Assembly: GCA_002415855.1 (NCBI GenBank)
Contig: DIAS01000009.1
Coordinates: 34,347 to 98,346, forward strand
Length of the DNA: 64,000 nt
Direction: 5' to 3'
From: Bacteroidales bacterium UBA5072
Lineage (GTDB): Bacteria; Bacteroidota; Bacteroidia; Bacteroidales; UBA10428
The translations under genes were made by a program, and so were the position numbers. Positions 8,256 through 17,612 of the stretch are shown here, piece by piece; position 1 is the first letter of the stretch; every line of letters begins with the position of its first letter. The notes under the pieces were generated by a model. It ran no database searches. It was not told the origin of the DNA and was given only the letters and a program-made list of their open reading frames with translations.

Positions 8256-9503
8256 GTGGATATATTTGACAAGATTAAGAAGAGCAGAGGTCCCCTGGGA
8301 CAATACCAGCAGGTAGCTCACGGATATTTCATGTTTCCGAAACTCGAAGGTGAAATCGGACCCCGGATGAGATTCAGGGGTAAGGATGTACTTAACTGGA
8401 GCCTGAATAATTATCTCGGGCTGGCCAACCTTCCGGAAGTAAGACAGGCTGATGCCGATGCTACGAAAGAATACGGATTGGCTTACCCTATGGGCGCCCG
8501 GATGATGTCGGGACAAACAACCAAACACGAAGAACTTGAGGATCAGCTGGCTGCTTTTGTCGGCAAGGAAGATGCCTTCCTGCTGAATTATGGCTACCAG
8601 GGTATGATATCTATTATCGACTCTTTATTAGGCAGGAACGATGTTGTTGTATATGATTCCGAATCCCACGCCTGCATCCTCGATGGTTTGAGGTTGCACA
8701 TCGGAAAACGCTTTGTGTTCCCACATAACAACATGCAGAATCTCGAGAAGGAACTGGAGCGTGCAACCAAGCTGGCTGCAGAAACCGGCGGAGGAATCCT
8801 GGTGATCACGGAAGGTGTGTTCGGTATGGCCGGGGATCTCGGAAACCTGAAAGCGATCGTCGAACTGAAGAAAAAATTCAGTTTCCGGATTCTGGTTGAT
8901 GATGCCCACGGATTTGGTACCATGGGAAAAACAGGAGCCGGCACCGGCGAACATTTCGGTGTTCAGGACGAGATTGATCTCTATTTCAGTACTTTCGCCA
9001 AGTCAATGGCAGGTATTGGTGCTTTCGTTGCCGGTAAGGAAGATGTGATCAACTTCCTGCGCTACAATATGCGTTCCCAGACCTTCGCCAAATCACTCCC
9101 CATGCCTATGGTTATCGGAGCATTGAAGCGCCTGGAACTCATTAAGACACGTCCGGAACTGCGTGAAAAGCTTTGGACCATTGTAAAGGCCATTCAAACC
9201 GGTTTCAGATCGAAAGGGCTCAACCTCGGCAATACCGAATCGCCTGTAACTCCGGTATTTCTCTCAGGAACCCTGGCTGAGGCTACCAACGTGGTAATAG
9301 ATCTTCGCGAGAACTACAAGATCTTCTGTTCCATGGTGGTGTATCCCGTTGTACCCAAGGATGTCATCATGCTCAGGATCATCCCTACCACGGCACATAC
9401 ACTCGATGACGTCAAATACACCGTAGAGGCATTTGCAGAGGTCCAGGAAAAACTGAAAGCAGGACAGTACAAATCCGACAGGATAGCTTCGTTGTTAGGA
9501 TAG
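8256..9503 (+). CDS. spt: Serine palmitoyltransferase-like alpha-oxoamine synthase
   Basis: A 415-residue PLP enzyme of the fold-type I alpha-oxoamine synthase family (relatives are BioF, Kbl and HemA). In Bacteroidetes, close relatives condense serine with acyl-CoA or acyl-ACP to start sphingolipid synthesis. Motifs seen are NNYLGLANLPEV, SGQTTKHEELE, DSESHACILDG, VDDAHGFGTMG (PLP-contacting Asp and His) and the PLP lysine in STFAKSMAGIG. The GTG start gives VDIFDKIKKSRGPLGQY; upstream codons would overlap the promoter. The sphingolipid assignment is inferred from phylum and overall sequence; a 2-amino-3-ketobutyrate ligase-type activity cannot be excluded. Confidence 0.8.
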   Translation: MDIFDKIKKSRGPLGQYQQVAHGYFMFPKLEGEIGPRMRFRGKDVLNWSLNNYLGLANLPEVRQADADATKEYGLAYPMGARMMSGQTTKHEELEDQLAAFVGKEDAFLLNYGYQGMISIIDSLLGRNDVVVYDSESHACILDGLRLHIGKRFVFPHNNMQNLEKELERATKLAAETGGGILVITEGVFGMAGDLGNLKAIVELKKKFSFRILVDDAHGFGTMGKTGAGTGEHFGVQDEIDLYFSTFAKSMAGIGAFVAGKEDVINFLRYNMRSQTFAKSLPMPMVIGALKRLELIKTRPELREKLWTIVKAIQTGFRSKGLNLGNTESPVTPVFLSGTLAEATNVVIDLRENYKIFCSMVVYPVVPKDVIMLRIIPTTAHTLDDVKYTVEAFAEVQEKLKAGQYKSDRIASLLG

Positions 9504-9530
9504 AAGATTATTCTGGATCGAAAAAGAAAT

Positions 9531-9571
9531 ACGCCCTTCAAGCGGTCCCTGGATCCTTGAAGGGTGTTTTT
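9531..9571. terminator. Bidirectional terminator between spt and kdsD
   Basis: Arms ACGCCCTTCAAG (9531-9542) and CTTGAAGGGTGT (9556-9567) enclose a 13-base loop and precede a T run. Spt and kdsD converge here. It shares the CCCTTCAAG core with the terminator at 2141. Confidence 0.85.
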
Positions 9572-10181
9572 ATTTACCGGTTTGTGCGGCGTGCCTCGAT
9601 TTTATTCCGAGGTAACCACCATGGTGCCGTTTGGCATAATCAGCCGCTGTAAAGCCGATTCGTTTCATGAGGATAACCACAAGCGCATCTCCGATGACAG
9701 TCATGACGGTGGTGGATGTTGTGGGTGTAAGCCCCAGCGGGCATACTTCCGGGGGATGACCTGTAGAAATGGTGATATCAGCCAGGTTACCAAGATCACT
9801 CTCCGGATTGCCGGTAATGACAATGATCTTAAGGCTGTATCCCAGCTTTTTCACCAGTTCGCACAATTCCAGAATTTCCAGGGTCTTACCGGAGTTGGAG
9901 ACCAGCAGCAGGATGTCATTCGGCTGAATGACCCCCAGATCACCATGCTGGGCATCGGAAGGGTGCAGAAATACGGCAGGTGTCCCTGTTGCTGAAAAAG
10001 TTGTGGCTATGTTGAGGGCAATCTGACCGGCTTTGCCCATTCCGCTGGCAACCACCTTGCCCCTGTTCCGGTGAACAGCCTCGTAAATCAAATCAGTGGC
10101 CCTGTTAAAACAATCGGAAACTGGAATATTGAGCACAGCATTGGCTTCAGCCTCGAAAATCTTTCTGACCTCTTGTATCAT
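9570..10181 (-). CDS. kdsD: Arabinose-5-phosphate isomerase, SIS domain only
   Basis: KdsD interconverts ribulose 5-phosphate and arabinose 5-phosphate, the first step of Kdo synthesis for lipopolysaccharide. The 203-residue protein is a single SIS domain: ASGMGKAGQIALNIA, the characteristic FLHPSDAQHGDLG segment with its active-site histidine, and SNSGKTLEILEL. The C-terminal pair of CBS domains found in the roughly 320-residue enzymes is absent; short forms of this kind are known. The ATG at 10181 is preferred because a near-consensus promoter lies 25 bases upstream. Kdo synthesis is the most likely role; another sugar-phosphate isomerase is the alternative. Confidence 0.85.
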   Translation of the reverse strand: MIQEVRKIFEAEANAVLNIPVSDCFNRATDLIYEAVHRNRGKVVASGMGKAGQIALNIATTFSATGTPAVFLHPSDAQHGDLGVIQPNDILLLVSNSGKTLEILELCELVKKLGYSLKIIVITGNPESDLGNLADITISTGHPPEVCPLGLTPTTSTTVMTVIGDALVVILMKRIGFTAADYAKRHHGGYLGIKSRHAAQTGK

Positions 10182-10205
10182 TGATATTGAAATTGCAATT
10201 GGGCA

Positions 10206-10234
10206 CAAAGATAGTAAAACAGTCCGGATACAAA
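10206..10234 (-). promoter_or_regulatory. Promoter of kdsD
   Basis: The minus strand has TTTG (10234-10231), a 17-base gap and TATCTTTG (10213-10206), matching TAnnTTTG exactly. The predicted transcript start is near 10202, about 20 bases before the kdsD ATG. Confidence 0.5.
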
Positions 10235-10260
10235 ACAGGTTTCAGAAAGGAAGCACCTGT

Positions 10261-12717
10261 CTAATTTTCCTGGCTTTGTTCGAAATAATAGGCGATCATT
10301 TTGAGAATGGCTTCCCGGGTGACAGGTTTTGACAAATAGTCATTGCAGCCTGCTTCGAGGCAGGCCTTTTTATCTTCTTCCATGGCGTATGCTGTTTGCG
10401 CAATGATAAAAACTTTGTTGCCCGTTTCCCTTATTTTTCGTGTCGCATCCAATCCGTTCATTACAGGTAACCGGATGTCCATGATTATAAGATCGAAATG
10501 CTGTCTGGTAGCCTCCTCTACGGCATCAACGCCATTGGTAACCTGCTTAATGCGCACACCTGAAGGGTACAGCACTTCCTCAAGGAACCTGAAGTTCATT
10601 TCGTCATCTTCAACGATCAGGATGGTTCTGTTATCCCAATGAAATCCTCGCTCCTGCACTACGGAAAATTCAACAGATTCCACATCTGCGCTGACCGGCT
10701 GGTAAGGAAGCGTGAAATAGAAAGTAGATCCTGCTCCGGGTTTGCTTTCCAAGCCCAAAGTCCCGCCCAAAAGCTTTACCAATCCCCTGGAAATGGTCAA
10801 ACCCAGACCAGCTCCGCCGTATTCCCGGGTACTCTTGTTGTCCGCCTGCCTGAAGGGCTCAAAAATCACACGTGTCTGTTCTTCCGAAATCCCTATACCG
10901 GTGTCTTCCACAAAAAACCTGAGTGAATCCCTTGCGCTCAAAGTATAGCCAAATCGAATGTGCCCGGAATCAGTGAATTTTACTGCATTGCCCAGCAAAT
11001 TGATCAGTACCTGCCGCAGGCGGAACTCATCTGTTATAATGCTGCAGCCATCATCGGGGAATTCATAGTGCTTGAAGAAACGCACAGCCGTTTTGTCCGC
11101 CTGCCGCAATTGCTGACTGAATAAAAAGTACAGATCATCCAGCATGGCATTTAGTTTGCACTCCTGTTTAACAATGTGCATTTGGTTTGATTCGATCTTG
11201 GATATATCTACCAGATCTTCAATGATATGTAAAAGGTGATCGCTGCTGCTGCTGATGATGTCCAGGTATTGTTCCCTGACCTCCGGATCCGCATCATTCC
11301 TGAAGAGAAGCCTCGAAAAACCCAGAATAGCATTCATGGGTGTCCGGATCTCATGGGAAAGATTGGCCAGAAAGGCTGATTTCAGGTGGTCGCTTTCCTG
11401 CGCGCTTTCCTTGGCAGCACGTAATTCCTGCTCGATTTCTTTTAGCAGCGTGATATCGGTCACGATCCCGGCTATCCTGTACAATTTGTTGTTGTCATCA
11501 AGGATAGGGAATAATCGTGCCCAAACCCACCTGACCTTGCCAGTCGGATCAATTATCCGGAGCTGCCGGTACATGGGTTCGGTTCTTCCGGTGCGCCTTA
11601 TGCCTGTCAGTTCATCATATACCGGCAGGTCTTCCGGATGGACCATTTTCCCTATACTGTTAATATTGTGCATCAGCGAGGTCCTGTCAAATCCGAATGT
11701 CCTTTCCAAAGCAGAATTGAGGTACAATACTCTATCTCCCTCACTGAGCCAGAAGACATCATCAATGTTCTCTGCAAACTGTATGAACCTTTGTTCACTT
11801 TCCCTGACCAGGGCTCGGGCCCTGACAATTTCTTCAATATCGCGGGTAACCGACATTACATAGGATTCACCACGATATTTGAACAAAGTGGCTGACATCA
11901 GGCCGGTTCTGATTTCTCCGCTTTTCAGCCTGAACTTTGCCTCCATGTTGATAGCCTTACCGGTTGACTGAATTGCCTCCACAAGCTTGATACGATCGTG
12001 GGGATCGTACCATATGTTAATATCCGTTGAGGACCTGCCTCTAACATCATCCCAGGTAAAGCCGGTAAGCTGTGTGAAACCTTCGTTGATCTCAAAGTAC
12101 GTCCCGTCCTGCAGCCTGTTGATGTTCACAGAATCAGGGCTTGTTTTAAATGCCGCCCTGAATTTCTCCTCACTCTCCTGGAGCAGCGTAAAAGTCTGAA
12201 TCAACTGGTCATTCTGTTTCTGCAATAAGGCATTCAACTCAACCAGTTTTTGGTTCTTTTCCCTGAGCTCCTCTTCAACAGACAGTAATTCATCATTCTT
12301 AATCTTCAGGGCCATTTCAATATTCTTGAGTTCCGTTATTTCCGTAAACAGGGCAATCATATGGCCGGGATTGGTCTGGAATGCATTGACCTTAAAGTAA
12401 TGAACGACCTGTCCATCACTGTATTTCACCTCATCGGAATTCCACGCTGTTCCTTTCTTGGCAATATTCTTATAGATTTCAGGGATACCAAGTTGAATAA
12501 GATCTGGGAAGATTTTCTCAATGGTCTGTCCGATAAACTTGCTGTGATCTGTTTGCAGAATCTTATCAGCGGCTACATTAGCCCCCTTGAAATAGAGCTC
12601 TCCATCCCTGAGTTCATAAAGATGTGCTCCAACCGGAGCATTTCTGATGAATCCGGGAATCTGCAGTACAAGTTCATTTCTGGATAAATTGTCTTCAACA
12701 CCTCGGTTCTTGGACAT
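10261..12717 (-). CDS. Hybrid sensor histidine kinase (three PAS domains, receiver domain)
   Basis: An 818-residue signal-transduction kinase with no predicted signal peptide or membrane segment, so probably cytoplasmic. Order of domains: PAS at about 15-130, a short coiled coil, PAS at 185-300 (FKTSPDSVNIN), PAS/PAC at 310-430 (FAENIDDVFWLSEGD), then HisKA with the phospho-acceptor in LSHEIRTPMNAILG (about 450). The HATPase_c domain follows (GNAVKFTDSG, EDTGIGI, GGAGLGLTISRG), then a C-terminal receiver from about 697 with the phospho-acceptor Asp in IIMDIRLPVMNG and the late Lys in LSKPV. No partner response regulator is adjacent. The signal sensed cannot be told from the sequence. Confidence 0.93.
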   Translation of the reverse strand: MSKNRGVEDNLSRNELVLQIPGFIRNAPVGAHLYELRDGELYFKGANVAADKILQTDHSKFIGQTIEKIFPDLIQLGIPEIYKNIAKKGTAWNSDEVKYSDGQVVHYFKVNAFQTNPGHMIALFTEITELKNIEMALKIKNDELLSVEEELREKNQKLVELNALLQKQNDQLIQTFTLLQESEEKFRAAFKTSPDSVNINRLQDGTYFEINEGFTQLTGFTWDDVRGRSSTDINIWYDPHDRIKLVEAIQSTGKAINMEAKFRLKSGEIRTGLMSATLFKYRGESYVMSVTRDIEEIVRARALVRESEQRFIQFAENIDDVFWLSEGDRVLYLNSALERTFGFDRTSLMHNINSIGKMVHPEDLPVYDELTGIRRTGRTEPMYRQLRIIDPTGKVRWVWARLFPILDDNNKLYRIAGIVTDITLLKEIEQELRAAKESAQESDHLKSAFLANLSHEIRTPMNAILGFSRLLFRNDADPEVREQYLDIISSSSDHLLHIIEDLVDISKIESNQMHIVKQECKLNAMLDDLYFLFSQQLRQADKTAVRFFKHYEFPDDGCSIITDEFRLRQVLINLLGNAVKFTDSGHIRFGYTLSARDSLRFFVEDTGIGISEEQTRVIFEPFRQADNKSTREYGGAGLGLTISRGLVKLLGGTLGLESKPGAGSTFYFTLPYQPVSADVESVEFSVVQERGFHWDNRTILIVEDDEMNFRFLEEVLYPSGVRIKQVTNGVDAVEEATRQHFDLIIMDIRLPVMNGLDATRKIRETGNKVFIIAQTAYAMEEDKKACLEAGCNDYLSKPVTREAILKMIAYYFEQSQEN

Positions 12718-13069
12718 AAAAATATCGATAACAGGTTAATGAAATGAAGATAAGTTAACCCAAAAAAATCTTTTTAATTTATAAAAAAAGACTGAGATTT
12801 AAAAAACTTTCTGTAGTTTTTTGGGTGTGACCGGAACCGTTTCCCGGTATTACCCGGCAGGATTTTCCAGGTGTTTTTACGATGAAGGATTCATCAAGAT
12901 GGGGTATGTAAGTATAAAATGTACAAAAAACAGTATATTTCTATTAATTAATGGGGTGATGAGTTAGAATATCATATTTTATCAGAATATAAATAAAAAA
13001 ATATGGGGTATATATGAAATAATTATATATTTGCAGAAGAAAACTTATTACTCATTTAAACGCTTTGTT
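12718..13069. other. 352-bp A+T-rich intergenic region
   Basis: This divergent spacer between the histidine kinase and the TorF-like gene has long A and T runs and no open frame of note. Near its right end is a clear -7 box for the TorF-like gene. No riboswitch or operator was recognised. Confidence 0.6.
13026..13033 (+). promoter_or_regulatory. -7 box of the TorF-like gene
   Basis: TATATTTG matches TAnnTTTG exactly and lies 36 bases before the ATG at 13070. No good TTG is seen at the -33 distance, so an activator or extended element may help. Confidence 0.45.
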
Positions 13070-13744
13070 ATGAAAAAACCAGGGTTATATTTATCAGTCT
13101 GGATTGTAAGTTTTGTGCTTGCAACAGCGCAGGTCAGCGCTCAGGATGAAGCTGCCAAGTCGAATTTTGAAGTTGGCGCTGATCTGTATTCAAGCTACGT
13201 ATGGCGGGGTAGCAGACTAGGAGGACCGTCCATACAACCCAGCATGAAATTTGTCACCGGCGGCTTAACCCTTGGTGTATGGGGTTCTTTTGATGCGACC
13301 GGTTATATGGAAACTGATCCTTATGTTTCTTACGAATTTCCTTTTGGCTTAAGCCTGGGATTTTCTGATTATTATTTTCCCGACAAACCGCTTTTTGATG
13401 TTTCAGATTCAACCGGAAGTCATGCGTTTGAGATCAATGCCGGATATACCACAGGCGGCCTCAGTCTTAGTGCCAATTATATTCTGAATGAAGCCGGTGG
13501 TGCGGGTTCTGCTGGTGGAGATTTGTATTTCCAGGCAGGCTATGAATTCAAATACTTCAACATATTTATCGGCGCTGGTGACGGCTGGCATACTTCTGAT
13601 GGCGAATTTGCCGTGTGCAATATTGGAATCGGAACATCCAAGGAGATTAAGATAACCGACACTTTTTCGATACCGGTAACCGGACAGGTCATCTGCAATC
13701 CGGAAAAGGAAGCCCTTTACCTGGTGGTCGGATTTACGCTTTGA
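13070..13744 (+). CDS. TorF-like putative outer membrane beta-barrel protein
   Basis: A 224-residue protein with a signal peptide (MKKPGLYLSVWIVSFVLATA, then QVSAQ) and a mature part made of alternating amphipathic strands rich in Gly, Tyr and Ser. The start DLYSSYVWRGSRLGG, with FVTGGLTLGVWGSFD soon after, is characteristic of the TorF family of putative porins, and the protein ends on an aromatic strand (LYLVVGFTL) as many outer membrane barrels do. The upstream TTG at 13031 lies inside the -7 box, so the ATG at 13070 is the start. Substrate unknown. It stands alone, with its own promoter and terminator. Confidence 0.75.
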   Translation: MKKPGLYLSVWIVSFVLATAQVSAQDEAAKSNFEVGADLYSSYVWRGSRLGGPSIQPSMKFVTGGLTLGVWGSFDATGYMETDPYVSYEFPFGLSLGFSDYYFPDKPLFDVSDSTGSHAFEINAGYTTGGLSLSANYILNEAGGAGSAGGDLYFQAGYEFKYFNIFIGAGDGWHTSDGEFAVCNIGIGTSKEIKITDTFSIPVTGQVICNPEKEALYLVVGFTL

Positions 13745-13754
13745 CCCAAAAAAA

Positions 13755-13809
13755 AGGACGTTGCATCAAAAGCCGGTTCATAAAACATACTTTTGATACA
13801 ACGTCTTTT
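13755..13809. terminator. Bidirectional terminator between the TorF-like gene and trpB
   Basis: Arms GACGTTG-C-ATCAAAAG (13757-13772) and CTTTTGAT-A-CAACGTC (13790-13805) pair with one mismatch, flanked by an A run on the left and a T run on the right. It serves the two convergent genes. Confidence 0.85.
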
Positions 13810-13811
13810 TA

Positions 13812-15185
13812 TTATTGTGGTTTCGGATATTCTTCCAGTTCTTTCAGGTATTTGAAAAGTTCCTTGTCCGACATTTCATGCTTCACCAGCTTACCGGTCA
13901 GGTATTTGTCGTAGCCCACCATATCCATCAGCCCGTGTCCGCTGAAATTGAACAGGATCACCTTTTCCCTGCCTTCTTCTTTGGCCTTCTTTGCTTCACG
14001 AATGGTGCCGGCAATGGCATGGGTGGTTTCCGGTGCGGGAACAATTCCTTCGGTTTTGGCAAACAGCAAACCAGCTTCATAGCATTCCATCTGATCAATG
14101 GCTACAGGATTAATCAGCTTGTCCTGTAAAGCAGCTGATACCAGCGGGCTCATGCCGTGATAGCGCAATCCGCCTGCATGGATGGGCTCGGGAATAAAGC
14201 TGTGCCCCAGGGTATACATGGGCAGCAACGGTGTCATTTTGGCCGTGTCGCCATGATCATATAAAAATGGTCCGCGGGTGAGGGTGGGACATGAACTGGG
14301 CTCAACAGGGATGATATCAATATTGGCGCCATGTAACTTTTCGTAGATAAAAGGGAAGGATATCCCGGCAAAATTACTCCCCCCACCTGCACAGGCAATC
14401 ACTACGTCAGGCAGTTTCTCTCCAAACTTCAGCAATTGCTTTTTCACTTCAAGCCCGATTATCGTTTGGTGCAACATCACGTGGTTCAACACACTGCCCA
14501 GGCTGTAACGGGTCTGTCCGGTAGTATCTGTCACCGCTGCCTCAATGGCTTCGCTGATCGCAATGCCCAGACTGCCGGGAGTATGAGGCGAAACTGCCAG
14601 AATATCCCTGCCGGCCTTGGTTTCGTTGCTGGGACTGGCGATGCAGGTAGCCCCGTAGGTATTCATCAGCAACTTACGGAAAGGCTTCTGGTCAAAGCTG
14701 ATGCGCACCATAAATACTTTACACTCCAATCCTATCAGGGCACAGGCCGAGGCCAGAGCACTTCCCCACTGGCCGGCACCGGTCTCCGTGGTCAGCCTTT
14801 TTATCCCGAATTGTTTGTTATACCAGGCCTGGGCAATGGCGGTATTGAGTTTGTGACTGCCTGCAGGCGAAACACTTTCGTTTTTGTAATAGATACGTGC
14901 CGGTGTTTTTATGGCTTCTTCGAGTTCGTATGCCCTTACCAGGGGCGTGGGACGATATATCGACAACATTTCAAGCACCTCTTCCGGGATGTCGATCCAG
15001 CGTTGGGTGCTCATTTCCTGTTCAATAAGGTTCATGGGGAATACAGGGGCCAGCATCTCGGGAAGGACGGGTTTGCCATCGGGACCCAGCGGCGGTAACA
15101 TGGGGGTAGGAAGGTCAGGTGCCAGATTATACCATTGCCTCGGCATTTCGGATTCTTCCAGGTAGACTTTCTTAATTCGTGCCAT
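13812..15185 (-). CDS. trpB: Tryptophan synthase beta chain, TrpB2 type
   Basis: A 457-residue PLP enzyme. Its length, the N-terminal extension (LPPLGPDGKPVLPEML) and the motifs put it in the TrpB2 group rather than the roughly 400-residue TrpB1. The PLP lysine is in SPAGSHKLNTA (about residue 111), followed by ETGAGQWGSALASA and the phosphate-binding ACAGGGSNFAG. No trpA or other trp gene is nearby. TrpB2 enzymes make tryptophan from indole and serine and do not couple well to TrpA, so indole salvage is the likely role. It converges on the TorF-like gene and has no visible operon partner. Confidence 0.9.
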   Translation of the reverse strand: MARIKKVYLEESEMPRQWYNLAPDLPTPMLPPLGPDGKPVLPEMLAPVFPMNLIEQEMSTQRWIDIPEEVLEMLSIYRPTPLVRAYELEEAIKTPARIYYKNESVSPAGSHKLNTAIAQAWYNKQFGIKRLTTETGAGQWGSALASACALIGLECKVFMVRISFDQKPFRKLLMNTYGATCIASPSNETKAGRDILAVSPHTPGSLGIAISEAIEAAVTDTTGQTRYSLGSVLNHVMLHQTIIGLEVKKQLLKFGEKLPDVVIACAGGGSNFAGISFPFIYEKLHGANIDIIPVEPSSCPTLTRGPFLYDHGDTAKMTPLLPMYTLGHSFIPEPIHAGGLRYHGMSPLVSAALQDKLINPVAIDQMECYEAGLLFAKTEGIVPAPETTHAIAGTIREAKKAKEEGREKVILFNFSGHGLMDMVGYDKYLTGKLVKHEMSDKELFKYLKELEEYPKPQ

Positions 15186-15335
15186 ATGAATTTGGTTAAA
15201 ACTAAAAGTTAGAAGTGAAAACTGGTCTTAATCGATAATGAACGGCACTAAATTAACTTTTTAAATGATAAATTCATAAAATTGCAGAGAAAGTTTATAA
15301 TATTTCATTATATGAAAAAGGCGGAGACCAGAACA

Positions 15336-16334
15336 TTACTTCTGCGCCAGGTATCGCTCCGCCTCAATTGCTGCCTGGCAGCCAGATCCGGCGGCTGTTA
15401 CAGCCTGCCTGTAAACCTTGTCCTGCACATCTCCGCAGGCAAATACGCCTGGTACATTGGTCCTGGGAGTTCCCGGAACAGTCCTGATATACCCGGTCTC
15501 ATCAGTTTCGAGATAGGGTGCAAAGATATCGGAATTGGGGGTATGGCCTATGGCCAGGAAAAACCCGTCGATCCTGATGACTTCCTCACTTTCATCAGGT
15601 TGCCCCATTCTTTTGATCAGCACTGCTTCCTCGACCACCTGGTTGCCTCTGAGTTCCTTGGTATTGCGTTCAAATAAAACCTCGATATTGGGCGCATCCA
15701 TGACCCGTTGCTGCATTATTTTTGTGGCACGCAGGAAGGTCTTTCTGACAATGAGATATACCTTATTGCACATTCCTGCCAGATAAAGAGCTTCTTCGCA
15801 GGCTGTGTCTCCGCCACCCACTACAGCCACATCTTTGCCCCGGTAGAAGAAACCGTCACAGGTGGCACAGGCTGAGACTCCTGATCCTTTATACTTGTCC
15901 TCAGATTCCATCCCCAGGTAACGGGCAGTTGCACCTGTGGCAATAATGACCGTATCAGCTTCCACAACGTTTTTTTCATCCACGACCACCTTGTAAGGGG
16001 CTTTTGAAAAATCCACCGATGTGGCAATTCCCCACCTGATATCGGTTCCGAACCGGGCTGCCTGCTGTTCAAGGTCGTCCATCATTTTTGGTCCCGTGAT
16101 GCCTCCCGGGTATCCGGGGAAATTCTCAACCTCGGTGGTGGTGGTAAGTTGGCCGCCAGGCTGGATCCCTTTGAAAAGTAGGGGTTTCAGGTTGGCCCGG
16201 GCGGCATAAATAGCCGCCGTATATCCGGCAGGACCTGACCCGATGATCAGGCACTTTACATGCTCGGACGGCGTAAGACTATTCGGGCCCTTATTTGGTT
16301 CAGGTTTGGTTTCCAGTGATTTAAACAAACTCAT
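15336..16334 (-). CDS. trxB: Thioredoxin-disulfide reductase
   Basis: TrxB reduces thioredoxin with NADPH through FAD and a redox-active disulfide. The 332-residue protein has the FAD-binding GSGPAGYTAAIYAARA, the redox cysteines in ACATCDGFFYRG, the NADPH-binding GGGDTACEEAL and the C-terminal FAD segment VFACGDVQDKVYRQAV. An N-terminal tail of about 25 residues before the first strand (MSLFKSLETKPEPNKG) is longer than in E. coli TrxB. No thioredoxin gene is adjacent. Confidence 0.95.
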   Translation of the reverse strand: MSLFKSLETKPEPNKGPNSLTPSEHVKCLIIGSGPAGYTAAIYAARANLKPLLFKGIQPGGQLTTTTEVENFPGYPGGITGPKMMDDLEQQAARFGTDIRWGIATSVDFSKAPYKVVVDEKNVVEADTVIIATGATARYLGMESEDKYKGSGVSACATCDGFFYRGKDVAVVGGGDTACEEALYLAGMCNKVYLIVRKTFLRATKIMQQRVMDAPNIEVLFERNTKELRGNQVVEEAVLIKRMGQPDESEEVIRIDGFFLAIGHTPNSDIFAPYLETDETGYIRTVPGTPRTNVPGVFACGDVQDKVYRQAVTAAGSGCQAAIEAERYLAQK

Positions 16335-16578
16335 ATCGCGTATATTACATTATTATATGGATTCTGATCAGACAATAAATATACCATTTAATCTTTACCC
16401 CGTTATGTCATGACAAAATTACAAATTGTGATAAACCCTATCAGAAATTTCAGATTCACCTGACAAGCCTCTCGATTACACTCATGGGATTCACCTGTCA
16501 CGCATAAAGTTTATTTTCGCATATCCTAATATTATTCTAACTTAGTGTCTCCTGCATGAGTAGTAAATATTATTGAAT

Positions 16579-17499
16579 ATGAGAAGGATATATACAATTG
16601 GAGAAACGGTTCTGGATATTCTGTTTAAGAACAAACTGCCGTTTACCGCAAAAGCTGGCGGTGCCTGCCTGAATAGTGCTGTTACACTTGGCCGCCTGAA
16701 CCTGCCGGTTTGTTTTGTCGGAGAGTATGGTATGGATGAGGTAGGTAATATCATTGACCTGTTCTTAAAGGATAACCATGTGTCAACGCAATATGTTTAC
16801 CGGTATTACAACGGAAAATCAACACTCGCACTGGCATTTTTAAATGAGAACAATGATGCCAGTTACGACTTCTATAAGATATATCCTGAGCAACGTCTGG
16901 CAATTGATTTTCCGTCAATTCAACAGGATGACATCGTGCTTTTCGGATCAATCTATGCAATCACCCTTGAAGTGCGCAAGAAACTGATGGAATTTGTCAG
17001 CGAGGCCAACAGGAAGAAAGCAATCGTCATTTATGATCCGAATTTCCGCAAGCAGCACCTGCATGAACTTGTTAAACTCAAACCACTTATTATTGAAAAT
17101 TTCTCGCATGCTGATATTGTCCGCGGTTCCAATGAAGATTTTTCCTTCATCCTGGGTGCGGATGATGCTGATGAAGCCTATGCAGAGATCATGAAGCATT
17201 GCCGGAATCTTTTATATACAGCAAATAAAAAGGGCGTTTTTATCAGATCACCCGGCATCAGTATGACCCTTCCGGTGAAATCGATCAATCCGGTGAGCAC
17301 CATTGGTGCCGGAGATAACTTCAATGCCGGAATTGTCTATTCTCTTTACCGGCATAATATTGGTCACGGGGATCTTGAAACCCTGGATGAAAAAATGTGG
17401 GAGACCATTGTGGGCACGGCTGTGGAATTTGCCACACACGTCTGCATGAGTTATGACAATTATATTTCAGAGGAGTTCGCGAAGGGGTATACCTTGTGA
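16579..17499 (+). CDS. PfkB family carbohydrate kinase (fructokinase-like)
   Basis: A 306-residue sugar kinase of the ribokinase/PfkB fold. The N-terminus (RRIYTIGETVLDILF, then KAGGACLNSAVTLGRL) has the substrate-side GG motif, and the C-terminal STIGAGDNFNAGIVY holds the anion-hole GAGD with the catalytic Asp. The ATG at 16579 is preferred over a TTG two codons upstream. Fructokinase is the best guess, but ribokinase-like enzymes cannot be separated without comparison. It is a single gene; a gap of 113 bases with TTGTGA-like repetition separates it from the convergent aldolase. Confidence 0.85.
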   Translation: MRRIYTIGETVLDILFKNKLPFTAKAGGACLNSAVTLGRLNLPVCFVGEYGMDEVGNIIDLFLKDNHVSTQYVYRYYNGKSTLALAFLNENNDASYDFYKIYPEQRLAIDFPSIQQDDIVLFGSIYAITLEVRKKLMEFVSEANRKKAIVIYDPNFRKQHLHELVKLKPLIIENFSHADIVRGSNEDFSFILGADDADEAYAEIMKHCRNLLYTANKKGVFIRSPGISMTLPVKSINPVSTIGAGDNFNAGIVYSLYRHNIGHGDLETLDEKMWETIVGTAVEFATHVCMSYDNYISEEFAKGYTL

Positions 17500-17612
17500 G
17501 GATTGTGAAAGTTGTGATTGTTGTGAATTTTGTAGGTTGTAGGTTTTGCGGCAATGTGATCCGCTGACGGGGGCAGGGGACGGATGTGTTTGTCCATCGG
17601 TTCATTTGCCAA